From Tabrizicola sp. (lineage in GTDB: Bacteria > Pseudomonadota > Alphaproteobacteria > Rhodobacterales > Rhodobacteraceae): a stretch of 64,000 bases of DNA. The translations under genes and the position numbers were made by a program. Below, piece after piece: positions 50,078 to 59,239 of the stretch. Position 1 is the stretch's first letter. Every line of letters starts with the position of its first letter. The stretch spans positions 48,670 through 112,669 of the forward strand of contig NZ_JAUXZE010000085.1 in NCBI RefSeq assembly GCF_030694085.1, read 5' to 3'. The notes below the pieces were generated by a model. That model was not told where the DNA came from and did not search any database. It was given only the letters and a program-made list of their open reading frames with translations.

Positions 50078-50209
50078 GTTGCCGCACCTGCAAAAAGAAT
50101 CCCGCTTGACCCCCATGCGGGCTTTGCCCCTAATCAGCGGCAGGAACCGCCCGCGACCGGGAAACCGGCGGACAGGGCGTCAATGTGTTCGTCAACCGGG
50201 AGACTATCC

Positions 50210-51205
50210 ATGAGCCTTATGAAAACCCTTGCCGGGGCCACCTGTGCGTTCGCCCTGCTGTCGGGCGTCGCCGCAGCGGAACCTGCGATCATCTTCGACC
50301 TTGGCGGCAAGTTCGACAAATCCTTCAACGAGGCCGCCTTCAACGGCGCGACCCGTTGGGCCGAGGAAACCGGCGGCACCTTCAAGGAACTGGAGATGCA
50401 GGACGAAGCCCAGCGCGAGCAGGCGCTGCGCCGTCTGGCCGAAGCGGGCTCCAACCCGGTCGTCATGACCGGCTTTGCCTTCGGCGACGTGCTGAACAAG
50501 GTCGCCCCGGACTTCCCGAACACCAAGTTCGCGATCATCGACATGGTCGTGGAACAGCCGAACGTGAAGTCGGTCGTCTTCAACGAGCACGAAGGGTCCT
50601 ACCTCGTCGGCATGATGGCGGGCCTTGCCACCAAGTCCGGCACCGTCGGCTTCATCGGCGGCATGGACATCCCGCTGATCCGCAAGTTCGGCTGCGGCTA
50701 TGCCCAGGGCGTTCTGGCCGCGAAACCCGACGCCAAGGTCGTGCTGAACATGACGGGCACCACCCCGGCTGCCTGGAACGACCCCGTCAAGGGCGCGGAA
50801 CTGGCCAAGGGCCAGAAGGCGCAAGGCGCGGACGTGATCTATGCGGCGGCGGGCGGCACTGGTGTGGGCGTGCTGCAGGCAGCGGCGGACGAAGGCATCC
50901 TGTCGATCGGCGTCGACAGCAACCAGAACTACATGCACCCGGGCAAGGTCCTGACCTCGATGCTCAAGCGCGTCGACAACGCCGTATACGAGGCCTTCAA
51001 GGAAGGCGAAGCGCTGACCCCCGGCATCAACGTCATGGGTCTGGCGAACGAAGGCGTCGGCTATGCGATGGACGAAAACAATGCCGCGCTCGTCACCCCG
51101 GAAATGCAGGCCGCAGTTGATGCGGCGGCAGAAAAGATCAAGTCCGGCGAACTCGTGGTCCATGACTACATGTCGGACAACACCTGCCCGGCCGCCGCGT
51201 TCTGA
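50210..51205 (+). CDS. BMP-family nucleoside-binding periplasmic protein
   Basis: 331 aa. Sec signal peptide cut after GVAAA (about residue 23); no lipobox cysteine, so it is soluble rather than a lipoprotein. PAIIFDLGGKFDKSFNEAAFNGATRWAEE and VGFIGGMDIPLIRKFGCGYAQGV are the Bmp/Med signature. It captures nucleosides (guanosine, adenosine or uridine) for the ABC importer downstream. GGGAG lies seven bases before the ATG. Confidence 0.93.
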   Translation: MSLMKTLAGATCAFALLSGVAAAEPAIIFDLGGKFDKSFNEAAFNGATRWAEETGGTFKELEMQDEAQREQALRRLAEAGSNPVVMTGFAFGDVLNKVAPDFPNTKFAIIDMVVEQPNVKSVVFNEHEGSYLVGMMAGLATKSGTVGFIGGMDIPLIRKFGCGYAQGVLAAKPDAKVVLNMTGTTPAAWNDPVKGAELAKGQKAQGADVIYAAAGGTGVGVLQAAADEGILSIGVDSNQNYMHPGKVLTSMLKRVDNAVYEAFKEGEALTPGINVMGLANEGVGYAMDENNAALVTPEMQAAVDAAAEKIKSGELVVHDYMSDNTCPAAAF

Positions 51206-51229
51206 TCGGATGACAGCCTGAAATGAAAG

Positions 51230-51257
51230 GTGCCGCGCCAGTCACCTGGCGCGGCAC
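51230..51257 (+). terminator. Intercistronic hairpin after the binding-protein gene
   Basis: Perfect 12-bp stem GTGCCGCGCCAG/CTGGCGCGGCAC with loop TCAC, followed by TTTG. It probably acts as an attenuator or 3' stabiliser that keeps binding-protein mRNA in excess over the transporter genes. Confidence 0.65.
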
Positions 51258-51322
51258 TTTGCAACCGGCACCCGTCAAAGCCGCAGTCAAGCGGCAAGGG
51301 GCCGTGCACCACGGGGGAAGAT

Positions 51323-52867
51323 ATGGCTGATGCATCATTCGCCATCGAACTGAAAGGCATCTCGAAGGCCTTCGGTCCGGTGCAGGCGAACAAGGACATC
51401 AACATCGCGGTGCCGAAGGGCACGATCCACGGCATCATCGGCGAAAACGGTGCGGGGAAGTCCACGCTGATGTCGATCCTGTATGGCTTCTACAAGGCCG
51501 ACGCAGGACAGATTTTCGTCAACGGTCAACTGACCGCAATCCCCGATAGCCAAAGCGCCATCCGCGCCGGCATCGGCATGGTCTTCCAGCACTTCAAGCT
51601 GGTGCAGAATTTTTCGGTCCTGGAAAACATCATCCTGGGCGTCGAAGACGGCCCGATGCTGAACACCTCGCTGTCGAAGGCGCGCAAGGAACTGGAACGT
51701 CTGGCGCGGGACTACGACCTGGAGGTCGACCCCGACGCGCTGATCGAGGACCTGTCCGTAGGCCACCAGCAGCGGGTGGAGATCCTGAAGGCCCTCTACC
51801 GTCAGGCCGAAATCCTAATCCTGGACGAGCCTACGGGTGTCCTGACCCCCGATGAGGCCGACCACCTGTTCCGCATCCTGCGGGGCCTGAAGGACCAAGG
51901 CAAGACCGTGATCCTGATCACCCACAAGCTGCGCGAGATCATGGAGGCCACCGACAACGTGAGCGTCATGCGGCGCGGCACGATGGTCGCCACGGTCAAG
52001 ACCGCCGAGACCAGCCCCGAGCAACTGGCCGAGCTGATGGTGGGCCGCAAGGTGCTGCTGGAGGTCGACAAGGGCGTGGCCAAGCCGGGTGAGGTGGTGC
52101 TGTCCGTGCAGGACCTGCGCGTGCGGGATGAGCACAAGGTGGAACGGCTGAAAGGCATCAGCTTCGAGATCCGCGCCGGCGAGATTCTTGGCATCGCCGG
52201 GGTGGCTGGTAACGGGCAGTCCGAGCTTCTGGCCGCCTTGGGCGGGATGCAGCCGGCAACCGGGACCGCAACGCTGAAGGGCGCGGTGCTTCCCCTGTCC
52301 GGCACCGGGTCTGACGGCCAAAGCCGCCGCCGCGCGGGCATCGCCCATGTCCCCGAAGACCGCCACCACTATGGCCTGATCCTGGACTTCACCGCCTGGG
52401 AGAACGTGGCCTTCGGCTATTTCAACGACCCGGACTATCAGAAGAACGCGCTCTTCATGGACAACGACGCGATCCGCGCCGACACCGAAAAGAAGATGGC
52501 CAAGTTCGACGTCCGCCCACCGATCGCGACCTTGCCCGCCAAAAGCTTTTCCGGCGGCAACCAGCAGAAGATCGTCGTCGCGCGCGAGATGGAGCAGAAC
52601 CCCGCGCTTCTGCTGATCGGCCAGCCGACACGGGGCGTCGACATCGGCGCGATCGAGTTCATCCACAACCAGATCATCGCGCTGCGTGACGCAGGGGCGG
52701 CGATCCTGCTGGTCAGCGTCGAGTTGGACGAGATCATGTCGCTGTCGGACCGCATCGCCGTGATGTTCGACGGCAGGCTGATGGGCTTCCGCGACCCCGA
52801 GACGACGAACGAACGGGAATTGGGCCTGCTGATGGCCGGGGTAACCGGGAAAGGGGAAGCGGCATGA
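51323..52867 (+). CDS. Nucleoside ABC transporter, double ATP-binding subunit
   Basis: 514 aa with two ATPase domains. Domain 1: Walker A GENGAGKST (near residue 40), signature LSVGHQQRVEI, Walker B LILDEPTGVL. Domain 2: degenerate Walker A GVAGNGQSEL, signature FSGGNQQKIV, and ILLVSVELDEIM. This is the RbsA/YufO-like arrangement of BMP-dependent importers. The ATG follows GGGGGAA. Confidence 0.94.
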   Translation: MADASFAIELKGISKAFGPVQANKDINIAVPKGTIHGIIGENGAGKSTLMSILYGFYKADAGQIFVNGQLTAIPDSQSAIRAGIGMVFQHFKLVQNFSVLENIILGVEDGPMLNTSLSKARKELERLARDYDLEVDPDALIEDLSVGHQQRVEILKALYRQAEILILDEPTGVLTPDEADHLFRILRGLKDQGKTVILITHKLREIMEATDNVSVMRRGTMVATVKTAETSPEQLAELMVGRKVLLEVDKGVAKPGEVVLSVQDLRVRDEHKVERLKGISFEIRAGEILGIAGVAGNGQSELLAALGGMQPATGTATLKGAVLPLSGTGSDGQSRRRAGIAHVPEDRHHYGLILDFTAWENVAFGYFNDPDYQKNALFMDNDAIRADTEKKMAKFDVRPPIATLPAKSFSGGNQQKIVVAREMEQNPALLLIGQPTRGVDIGAIEFIHNQIIALRDAGAAILLVSVELDEIMSLSDRIAVMFDGRLMGFRDPETTNERELGLLMAGVTGKGEAA

Positions 52868-53709
52868 GCGTCGGCAAGGTCGCGTTCGGCCTTTCCATAT
52901 TGTGCTGCGTTCCTGTCCAGGCAGAGGTCCTGCTGGTCTGCGCCTTCCCAACCCTTCCCGACGCGGTCATCCGTTATCCGGACGATCCAGCGGCAGAAAA
53001 GACAATGCAGGTCGGGGCGCGACCCGCGGTTACTTTTCAGGAAGGCCAGGGAGCCGGTCGGATTCTGTCAGCTAACGTCGATGGCTATTCCTTCCAGATT
53101 GCGCCCGAAAACTCATACATGGACGTTCTCCGCGAAGGGGCCACGATCCAGAGCGAGCAGGGAGATTGCGTCACAGTCGGAGGGCCGACCAACGATCAGC
53201 CGCTAAGCCTGGAAAGCGGGGACCAGGCTCAGGACGCTCCAGTAGCTGAACCGACCCCGAGTAAGGGGCGCTGGAAGACCACGGAAGAGAAATCCGCCTT
53301 CGACGACAGCCGGACCGTCGTGCTGTCGATCGAGTCGAATGAGACTGTGCGCGGACAGTTCGGCGCCCCGGGTCCGGCGTTTATGTACTTGCGCTGCATG
53401 GAAAACACGACCTCTGCCTATCTTTGGATCAACGAACTCTTCCTAAGCGATATTCAGGGCTACGGAGTGGTCGACTATCGGATCGATGATCGCAAGGCGT
53501 CAAAGCTTCGTGCCGAAAGCTCAACCGACAACAAGGCCCTTGGGGTCTGGTCGGGTGGCAAGGCGATTCCGTTCATCAAGGAGATGTTGGGCGGAGGACG
53601 CATTGCCTTTCGGGCCACGCCGTTCAACGAAAGTCCCGTTGAGTTCACATTTGACCTGACCGGACTGGACGCGGCAGTCGCGCCCTTGCGGGAGGCTTGT
53701 GCATGGTAA
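52864..53709 (+). CDS. TagO/VasI-like periplasmic protein inserted in the ABC operon
   Basis: 281 aa. Signal peptide (VAFGLSILCCVPVQA), an N-terminal beta-rich part of about 85 residues, a Pro/Glu linker, then a C-terminal domain (about residues 145-281) beginning SRTVVLSIESNETVRGQFG and ending TFDLTGLDAAVAPLREACAW, which resembles the type VI secretion-associated TagO/VasI domain. No T6SS gene is present. It overlaps the ATPase stop (ATGA), so it is co-translated, which is not expected for a nucleoside importer. Confidence 0.72.
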   Translation: MSVGKVAFGLSILCCVPVQAEVLLVCAFPTLPDAVIRYPDDPAAEKTMQVGARPAVTFQEGQGAGRILSANVDGYSFQIAPENSYMDVLREGATIQSEQGDCVTVGGPTNDQPLSLESGDQAQDAPVAEPTPSKGRWKTTEEKSAFDDSRTVVLSIESNETVRGQFGAPGPAFMYLRCMENTTSAYLWINELFLSDIQGYGVVDYRIDDRKASKLRAESSTDNKALGVWSGGKAIPFIKEMLGGGRIAFRATPFNESPVEFTFDLTGLDAAVAPLREACAW

Positions 53710-53761
53710 GTCTTGTCCCACAGGATCCAAATACGATGATACACGACCGGAGGGCCGCCTG

Positions 53762-54862
53762 ATGGACCGCTTGCCACGCTGGGCCGATGTCGCCCTGGTT
53801 CCCTTCGTCTCGCTGCTGCTGGCCGCGATCATCTCGGCCCTGGTCATCATCGCCATCGGGCAGGACCCGTGGGAGGCGATCACCGTCATGGTCCAGGGAT
53901 CGGTGATGAACGCCTATGGCTGGGGCTATACGCTGTATTACGCGACCAGTTTCATCTTTACCGGCCTTGCGGTGACCGTGGCCTTCCATGCCGGTTTGTT
54001 CAACATCGGTGGCGAAGGTCAGGCGCAGTTGGGCGGTCTGGGCGTGGCGATGGCACTTCTGTTCATTCCCTGGCCGCATTGGACGATTGCCCTGGTGGCC
54101 GCAGCCTGCGGGGCGGCGCTGTTCGGGGCGGCCTGGGCGGCGATCCCGGCCTACCTGCAGGCCAAGCGCGGCAGCCATATCGTGATCACCACGATCATGT
54201 TCAACTATATCGCCGCCAGCCTGATGATCTTCATGCTGGTCGACGTGCTGCGCCCCCCCGGCAAGATGGACCCGACCACCGCCAATTTCCCGCCCGCGGC
54301 GCATTTGCCCAGCCTGAACGAAATCCCCGGCCTGAACCTGATCTTCACCAGCGGCGTGCCCGCAAACGTCACTTTCTTCATCGCGCTGGCGATGGCGGTG
54401 GTGGTCTGGGGGCTTTTGTGGCGGACGCGGCTTGGCTACCAGATCCGCGCCTTCGGCAAATCCGAGCCAGCGGCGCGTTATGCCGGGATCAACCCGACGC
54501 GGATCATCATGATCGCCATGCTGATCTCGGGCGGGCTTGCGGGCCTGATGGCGATCAACAACGTGATGGGCGAGGCAGAGCGGCTTCTGGGCAACTCGGC
54601 GTCCGGGGCGGGCTTCATCGGCATCGCCGTGGCGCTGATGGGGCGGAACCATCCGATCGGCGTGGTGCTGGCGGCGCTCTTGTTCGGGTTCCTGTTCCAG
54701 GGCGGGGCGGAGCTGGGCCTTTGGACCAAGATCCCGATCGAGCTTCGGACCGTCGTGCAGGGTTTGGTGATCCTGTTCACTGGTGCCTTGGACGTGATGG
54801 TGCGGATGCTGCTGATCCGCATCTTCGCCGTCTTCCGTGGTCGCAAACTGGAGGCCGCGTGA
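53762..54862 (+). CDS. Nucleoside ABC transporter permease 1
   Basis: 366 aa, about ten helices. FHAGLFNIGGEGQAQLGGLG and GYQIRAFGKSEPAARYAGI are typical of the branched-chain/BMP permease family (YufP type). The ATG at 53762 has GGAGG eight bases before it. Its stop overlaps the start of permease 2 (TGATG). Confidence 0.93.
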   Translation: MDRLPRWADVALVPFVSLLLAAIISALVIIAIGQDPWEAITVMVQGSVMNAYGWGYTLYYATSFIFTGLAVTVAFHAGLFNIGGEGQAQLGGLGVAMALLFIPWPHWTIALVAAACGAALFGAAWAAIPAYLQAKRGSHIVITTIMFNYIAASLMIFMLVDVLRPPGKMDPTTANFPPAAHLPSLNEIPGLNLIFTSGVPANVTFFIALAMAVVVWGLLWRTRLGYQIRAFGKSEPAARYAGINPTRIIMIAMLISGGLAGLMAINNVMGEAERLLGNSASGAGFIGIAVALMGRNHPIGVVLAALLFGFLFQGGAELGLWTKIPIELRTVVQGLVILFTGALDVMVRMLLIRIFAVFRGRKLEAA

Positions 54863-55830
54863 TGGATTACGCAACGCTTCTGCAAATCCTCGACTCGACC
54901 CTGCGGCTGGCAACGCCGCTCTTGCTGGCCTGCCTTGCGGGACTTTATTCGGAACGCTCCGGCGTCTTCGACATCGGTCTTGAGGGCAAGATGCTGGTCG
55001 CCGCGATGTGCGCTGGCGCCGTGGCGTTCTACACTGGCAATGCCTGGGTGGGAGCGCTGGCGGGGATCGCCGGGTCCATGCTTTTTGCCCTGATCCACGG
55101 GGTCACCTCGATTACCTTCCGGGGTAACCAGCTGATCGCGGGGGTGGCGTTGAACTTCCTGGCTTCAGGGATGACCGTGCTGGTCGCGCAGTACCTTTTT
55201 GGCCAGGGCGGGCGCACCCCGCCTTTGACCGGGGGTGCCCGGTTCAATCCGATCACCCTTCCCTTTGCCGATGCGGTGAAGGATGTCCCCGTGGTGGGCA
55301 CCTTCTACCATGAGGTGATTTCGGGCCATTCGATCCTGGTCTATGCCGCCTTCGGCATCGTCGCACTGACCTGGTGGGTCCTTTACCGCACCCGCTATGG
55401 CCTGCGCCTGCGGGCCGTGGGCGAGAACCCGGCGGCGGTCGATACTGCCGGGGTCAGCGTGGTGGGCCTGCGCTTTTCAGCCGTGATGGTGACCGGCGTC
55501 CTGTGCGGGCTGGCCGGGGCCTACATGGCGACGGCGCTGCAGGCGGGCTTCGGCAAGGAGATGACGGCGGGCCGGGGCTACATCGCGCTGGCGGCGCTGA
55601 TCTTTGCCAAGTGGCGCCCGGTGCAGGCGATGTATGCCTGTCTTCTGTTCGGCTTCTTCCAGGCGCTTGCGCTGCGGCCCGACGTGGTGCAGGCGGTGGT
55701 ACAGGTGAAGGTGCCCGTCCCCTTCCTGGACGCACTGCCCTATATCCTTACCGTCCTGGTCCTGGCCGGGTTTGTTGGCAAGGCCATCCCGCCCCGCGCC
55801 GGCGGAGAGCCCTACGTCAAGGAGCGCTAA
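54862..55830 (+). CDS. Nucleoside ABC transporter permease 2
   Basis: 322 aa, eight to nine helices. LAGLYSERSGVFDIGLEGKMLVAAM and GLRLRAVGENPAAVDTAGV match the YufQ-type partner. It forms the channel heterodimer with permease 1. Confidence 0.93.
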   Translation: MDYATLLQILDSTLRLATPLLLACLAGLYSERSGVFDIGLEGKMLVAAMCAGAVAFYTGNAWVGALAGIAGSMLFALIHGVTSITFRGNQLIAGVALNFLASGMTVLVAQYLFGQGGRTPPLTGGARFNPITLPFADAVKDVPVVGTFYHEVISGHSILVYAAFGIVALTWWVLYRTRYGLRLRAVGENPAAVDTAGVSVVGLRFSAVMVTGVLCGLAGAYMATALQAGFGKEMTAGRGYIALAALIFAKWRPVQAMYACLLFGFFQALALRPDVVQAVVQVKVPVPFLDALPYILTVLVLAGFVGKAIPPRAGGEPYVKER

Positions 55831-55833
55831 GGT

Positions 55834-56199
55834 ATGAACCGGACCGTCGTGCTGCTTCTGGCAACCTTGGGTGCACCTGCCGCAGCCGAAACGCTGGCAG
55901 AGCTGCGCAACGGGCTGACCGGGCGAGAGATCACGGTGAGCGGTCACATCGGCACCGGCCTCGACATCGGCGATGACGAGGCGCTGTCGTTCCGCGACCT
56001 CGACGGAAACACCTACCCCGTGGTGTTCGATGCCGGACGCACCGCCCGCAAGACGCTGGAGGGCTGCAAGTTTGCCATGTTCGGAGGTGGTTCGCCCTGC
56101 GCGATGGACGGCAAGGCCGAACTGGAACTGGACGGCTCGCGGCTACGTCTCATCATCTACGAGGTCGCCAGCATCGCCCCACCTGCACCCTTGAAGTGA
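55834..56199 (+). CDS. Small exported protein of unknown function
   Basis: 121 aa. Signal peptide ending GAPAAAE (residue 19), then a small beta-rich domain (ITVSGHIGTGLDIGDDEALSFRDLDGNTYPVVFDAG) that could be an OB-like fold, with two cysteines (GCK, PCA) fit for one disulphide. It starts 3 bases after permease 2 and ends 4 bases before the phosphorylase, so it is firmly inside the operon. No family recognised. Confidence 0.7.
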   Translation: MNRTVVLLLATLGAPAAAETLAELRNGLTGREITVSGHIGTGLDIGDDEALSFRDLDGNTYPVVFDAGRTARKTLEGCKFAMFGGGSPCAMDGKAELELDGSRLRLIIYEVASIAPPAPLK

Positions 56200-56203
56200 G
56201 CCC

Positions 56204-57007
56204 ATGACCGATACGAACACCCTTTCCGCCCTGATCCGCTCCCGTGCGGGAGAGGCCCCGGTGGCCTTGGGCCTGATCCTTGGTTCAGGCCTGGGACACC
56301 TTGCCCACGCAGTCGAGGGGGTGGCGATTCCCTATGCCGACTTGCCCGGCTTCCCGCATGTCGGCGTTTCTGGCCACAACCCGAACCTTCACATCGGCAC
56401 GTTGGAGGGGGTCCGGGTCGCCGTCTTTGGCGCGCGCGAGCATTACTACGAATCCGGCAATCCCCGCGCCATGTTGCTGCCACTGCAGGTGCTTAAGGCA
56501 TTGGGGGCTGACAGCCTGATCCTGACCAATGCCGCAGGGTCGATGCGCCCCGATGTCCCGCCGGGCAACGTGATGCTTCTGTCGGACCACATCAACTATT
56601 CCGGCCTTAACCCGCTGATCGGCGAAAAGACCGATGCCCGTTTCGTGCCGATGACCGATGCCCACGACCCGGGCCTTCGCGCCTCGCTGAAAGCGGCTGC
56701 CGCAGCGCAGGGCATTGACCTGCCGGAAGGTGTCTACTGCTGGTACTCCGGTCCCTCGTTCGAGACCCCCGCCGAGATCCGCATGCTGAAACTGCTGGGC
56801 GGTGACGCCGTGGGAATGTCTACCGTGCCCGAGGTGATCCTGGCGCGCTTTCTGGGCCTGCGGGTCGCGGCCATTTCCACGATCACCAACATGGCCGCCG
56901 GCATGTCGGACGAGAAGATCAGCCACGAACACACCAAGGCGATGGCCCCGCTTGGTGCGGCAAAACTGGAACGCATCCTGCGGGAATTTCTGCGCTCACA
57001 GCATTGA
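56204..57007 (+). CDS. Purine nucleoside phosphorylase
   Basis: 267 aa, trimeric PNP (family 2) length. LILGSGLGHLAHAV (phosphate loop), HNPNLHIGTLEGVRVAVFGAREHYYE, LILTNAAGSMRPDVPPG and YSGPSFETPAEIRMLKLLGGDAVGMSTVPEV are standard. It phosphorolyses imported purine nucleosides, giving the operon its catabolic outlet. Confidence 0.94.
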   Translation: MTDTNTLSALIRSRAGEAPVALGLILGSGLGHLAHAVEGVAIPYADLPGFPHVGVSGHNPNLHIGTLEGVRVAVFGAREHYYESGNPRAMLLPLQVLKALGADSLILTNAAGSMRPDVPPGNVMLLSDHINYSGLNPLIGEKTDARFVPMTDAHDPGLRASLKAAAAAQGIDLPEGVYCWYSGPSFETPAEIRMLKLLGGDAVGMSTVPEVILARFLGLRVAAISTITNMAAGMSDEKISHEHTKAMAPLGAAKLERILREFLRSQH

Positions 57008-57105
57008 GACGACGGGGCGTTTGACATCCCCGGCAAAGCCGCGCAACCCTTTGAAGACCCCGCCGCTTTCGCCCCGTCCCGCCTCTCCGACCGATTGCCG
57101 CCCTG

Positions 57106-58026
57106 ATGCAGCTTTACCTTCCTATCGCCGAGGTTTCGGTCAATGCCTTCCTCATTCTGGGGTTGGGCGGCATCGTGGGGTTCTTGTCGGGCATGTTCGG
57201 GGTCGGTGGCGGATTTCTGATCACGCCCTTGCTGTTCTTCATCGGTGTCCCGCCCGCCGTGGCCGTGGCGACCGGGGCCAATCAGGTCGTCGCTTCGTCG
57301 ATCTCGGGTGTGCTGGCACAGCTTCGGCGGAAGGGCGTCGACTTCACGATGGGGGGCGTCCTGCTGGCGGGGGGGGTCGTCGGCTCGGTCCTGGGGGTCT
57401 GGGTCTTCGGCATAATGACCCGGCTGGGGCAGATCGACCTTTTTGTCCAGCTGTCCTACGTGATCTTCCTGGGCCTGATCGGTGCGATGATGTTCCAGGA
57501 AAGCCTGCGGACCCTTCTGCGGTCGCGCAAGCCGGGCGGCCCGCCGATCCGCCGGGCGCATGTCCATTCCTGGGTCCACGGCCTGCCGTTCAAGATGAAG
57601 TTCCGGGCGAGCGGGCTTTACATCAGCGTCATTCCCCCGGTGCTGATCGGGGCTGCCGTGGGCTTTCTGTCGGCGATCATGGGGGTCGGCGGCGGCTTCA
57701 TCCTGGTGCCGGCGATGATCTACCTGTTGGGGATGCCCACCAAGGTCGTGATTGGCACCTCGCTCTTCCAGATCATCTTCGTGACCGGTTTCACCACGGT
57801 CATGCATGCGGTGAACAGCCAGACCGTCGACATGATGCTGGCGCTGATCCTGATCCTTGGCGGCGTCGTCGGTGCCCAGATCGGCACGCGGGTCGGCGTC
57901 CGGCTCAAGGCTGAGCAGTTGCGCATCCTGTTGTCATTGCTGGTCCTGGCGGTCTCGATCCGCATCGCGGTCGATCTTCTGGTCCGGCCGTCCGAACTTT
58001 ACTCGGTTGCGGGGGTCCTGCCGTGA
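57106..58026 (+). CDS. TSUP-family sulphite/sulphonate exporter (TauE/SafE)
   Basis: 306 aa, eight to nine helices. The duplicated GxxxGxxxGxGGGF motif is visible as GFLSGMFGVGGGFLITP and GFLSAIMGVGGGFILVPAMIYLLGMP. Family members export sulphite, sulphoacetate or similar anions. Its last bases overlap the next gene (GTGA), a TIGR02186 protein, a pairing common in alphaproteobacteria. Confidence 0.92.
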   Translation: MQLYLPIAEVSVNAFLILGLGGIVGFLSGMFGVGGGFLITPLLFFIGVPPAVAVATGANQVVASSISGVLAQLRRKGVDFTMGGVLLAGGVVGSVLGVWVFGIMTRLGQIDLFVQLSYVIFLGLIGAMMFQESLRTLLRSRKPGGPPIRRAHVHSWVHGLPFKMKFRASGLYISVIPPVLIGAAVGFLSAIMGVGGGFILVPAMIYLLGMPTKVVIGTSLFQIIFVTGFTTVMHAVNSQTVDMMLALILILGGVVGAQIGTRVGVRLKAEQLRILLSLLVLAVSIRIAVDLLVRPSELYSVAGVLP

Positions 58027-58781
58027 TCCGCGCATTTGCCCTTCTGCTGGCCCTTGCCTGTCCCGCCGCGGCGCAAGAGGTCATCGTCGCCGGGATGAGC
58101 CAGAACCGCGTCTCGATCACCGCCGATTTCGACGGGTCAGAAATCCTGATCTACGGCGCCGTCAAGCGCGACTCGCCGCCGCCCGAGGGCGGGCCGCTGG
58201 AGGTGATCGTGACGGTCGAGGGGCCCTCCAGCCCCGTTGCCGTGCGTCGCAAGGACCGGGTGGCGGGGATCTGGATCAACAACGCCTCGGTCCGGGTCGA
58301 CAGCGCGCCCAGCTTCTACGCCGTTGCGACCACGGGGCCGCTGAACTACATCCTGTCCGATATCGACAACCTGCGCCACGGCATCACCATCGAACGGATG
58401 ATCCGCGCCATCGGCATATCGGACGAGGCGGACAAGGCAGGGGAATTCGTGCTGGCCCTGCTGCGGGTCCGCACCGACGAGGGGCGCTACCGGGTGCTTG
58501 AAGGCAAGGTCGAGCTGACAGAAGACACCCTGTTCCGCACCGACGTGATCCTGCCCGCGAACCTGACCGAGGGCGAGTACAAGGTTCGCCTGTTCCTTCT
58601 GCGCGACAAGCGGGTCATCGCCACGCAGGAGCGGGTGATCGGCGTTCGCAAGGAGGGTCTGGAGCGGTTCATCTTCAACCTCGCCCAGCAGCAGCCGCTG
58701 GCCTATGGCCTGTTGTCGCTGGCGCTGGCCGCACTGGCCGGCTGGGGTGCGTCGGCGGCGTTCCGGCTGATGCGGGCCTGA
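58023..58781 (+). CDS. TIGR02186-family exported membrane protein
   Basis: 252 aa, GTG start. Signal peptide (ALLLALACPAAAQ), a periplasmic domain with VIVAGMSQNRVSITADFDGSEILIYGAV, and a C-terminal helix (YGLLSLALAALAGWGASAAF) placing it in the inner membrane. It matches the conserved TIGR02186 family, known only as a partner of TSUP transporters. Confidence 0.88.
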   Translation: MIRAFALLLALACPAAAQEVIVAGMSQNRVSITADFDGSEILIYGAVKRDSPPPEGGPLEVIVTVEGPSSPVAVRRKDRVAGIWINNASVRVDSAPSFYAVATTGPLNYILSDIDNLRHGITIERMIRAIGISDEADKAGEFVLALLRVRTDEGRYRVLEGKVELTEDTLFRTDVILPANLTEGEYKVRLFLLRDKRVIATQERVIGVRKEGLERFIFNLAQQQPLAYGLLSLALAALAGWGASAAFRLMRA

Positions 58782-58788
58782 ACGGGCT

Positions 58789-58817
58789 CTCCTCGTGCGC
58801 CTTCGGCTTCTCGTCGC
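58789..58817 (-). repeat. Dispersed inverted-repeat element, copy D
   Basis: Minus strand GCGACGAGAAGCCG...CGCACGAGGAG; 27 of 29 bases agree with copy C. A degenerate second arm follows to 58850. Between converging genes. Confidence 0.65.
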
Positions 58818-58858
58818 ACGCGAGGGGTGACGAAGTCACCGACGCGCAGGTCGCAAGG

Positions 58859-59113
58859 TCACTTCTTCTTCGCCAGCGCCGCCTCAAGCGCCACGATCCG
58901 GGCTTCCAGCGCCGCGTTCTCTTCGCGCGCCTTCTGAGCCATCGCGCGGGCGGCATCGAATTCCTCACGCGTCACGAAGTCGCGGTCGGCCATCCAGCGG
59001 TCGACGAAGCTTTTCATCGCCGTCTCGGCCTCGGTCTTGGCGCCCTGGGCCACGCCCATCGCATTGGTCATGAGCTGGCTCATGTCGTCGAAGAACTTGT
59101 TGCGGGTCTGCAT
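58859..59113 (-). CDS. ubiK: Ubiquinone biosynthesis accessory factor UbiK (BMFP family)
   Basis: 84 aa. An N-terminal amphipathic helix (FFDDMSQLMTNAMGVAQGAKTEAE) and a C-terminal coiled coil (REENAALEARIVALEAALAKKK) match UbiK/YqiC, which trimerises and binds membranes. ATG at 59113 with AGGAG seven bases before it; a GTG two codons upstream is less likely. Divergent from lgt. Confidence 0.88.
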   Translation of the reverse strand: MQTRNKFFDDMSQLMTNAMGVAQGAKTEAETAMKSFVDRWMADRDFVTREEFDAARAMAQKAREENAALEARIVALEAALAKKK

Positions 59114-59239
59114 GGGCACTCTCCTGCGCTTTCACTCTATATGGCCCCGCCCCGCCCGCAGGGCAAGCCGCGCCGTGCCGCAGGTTGACATCGCGCCCCC
59201 TGCCCGCGACAAGCGATCCAAAAGCTGCACAGGGCCCGC

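Noticed and set aside
52864..53709. A type VI secretion locus suggested by the TagO-like gene
   Set aside because: No other T6SS component lies in the window.
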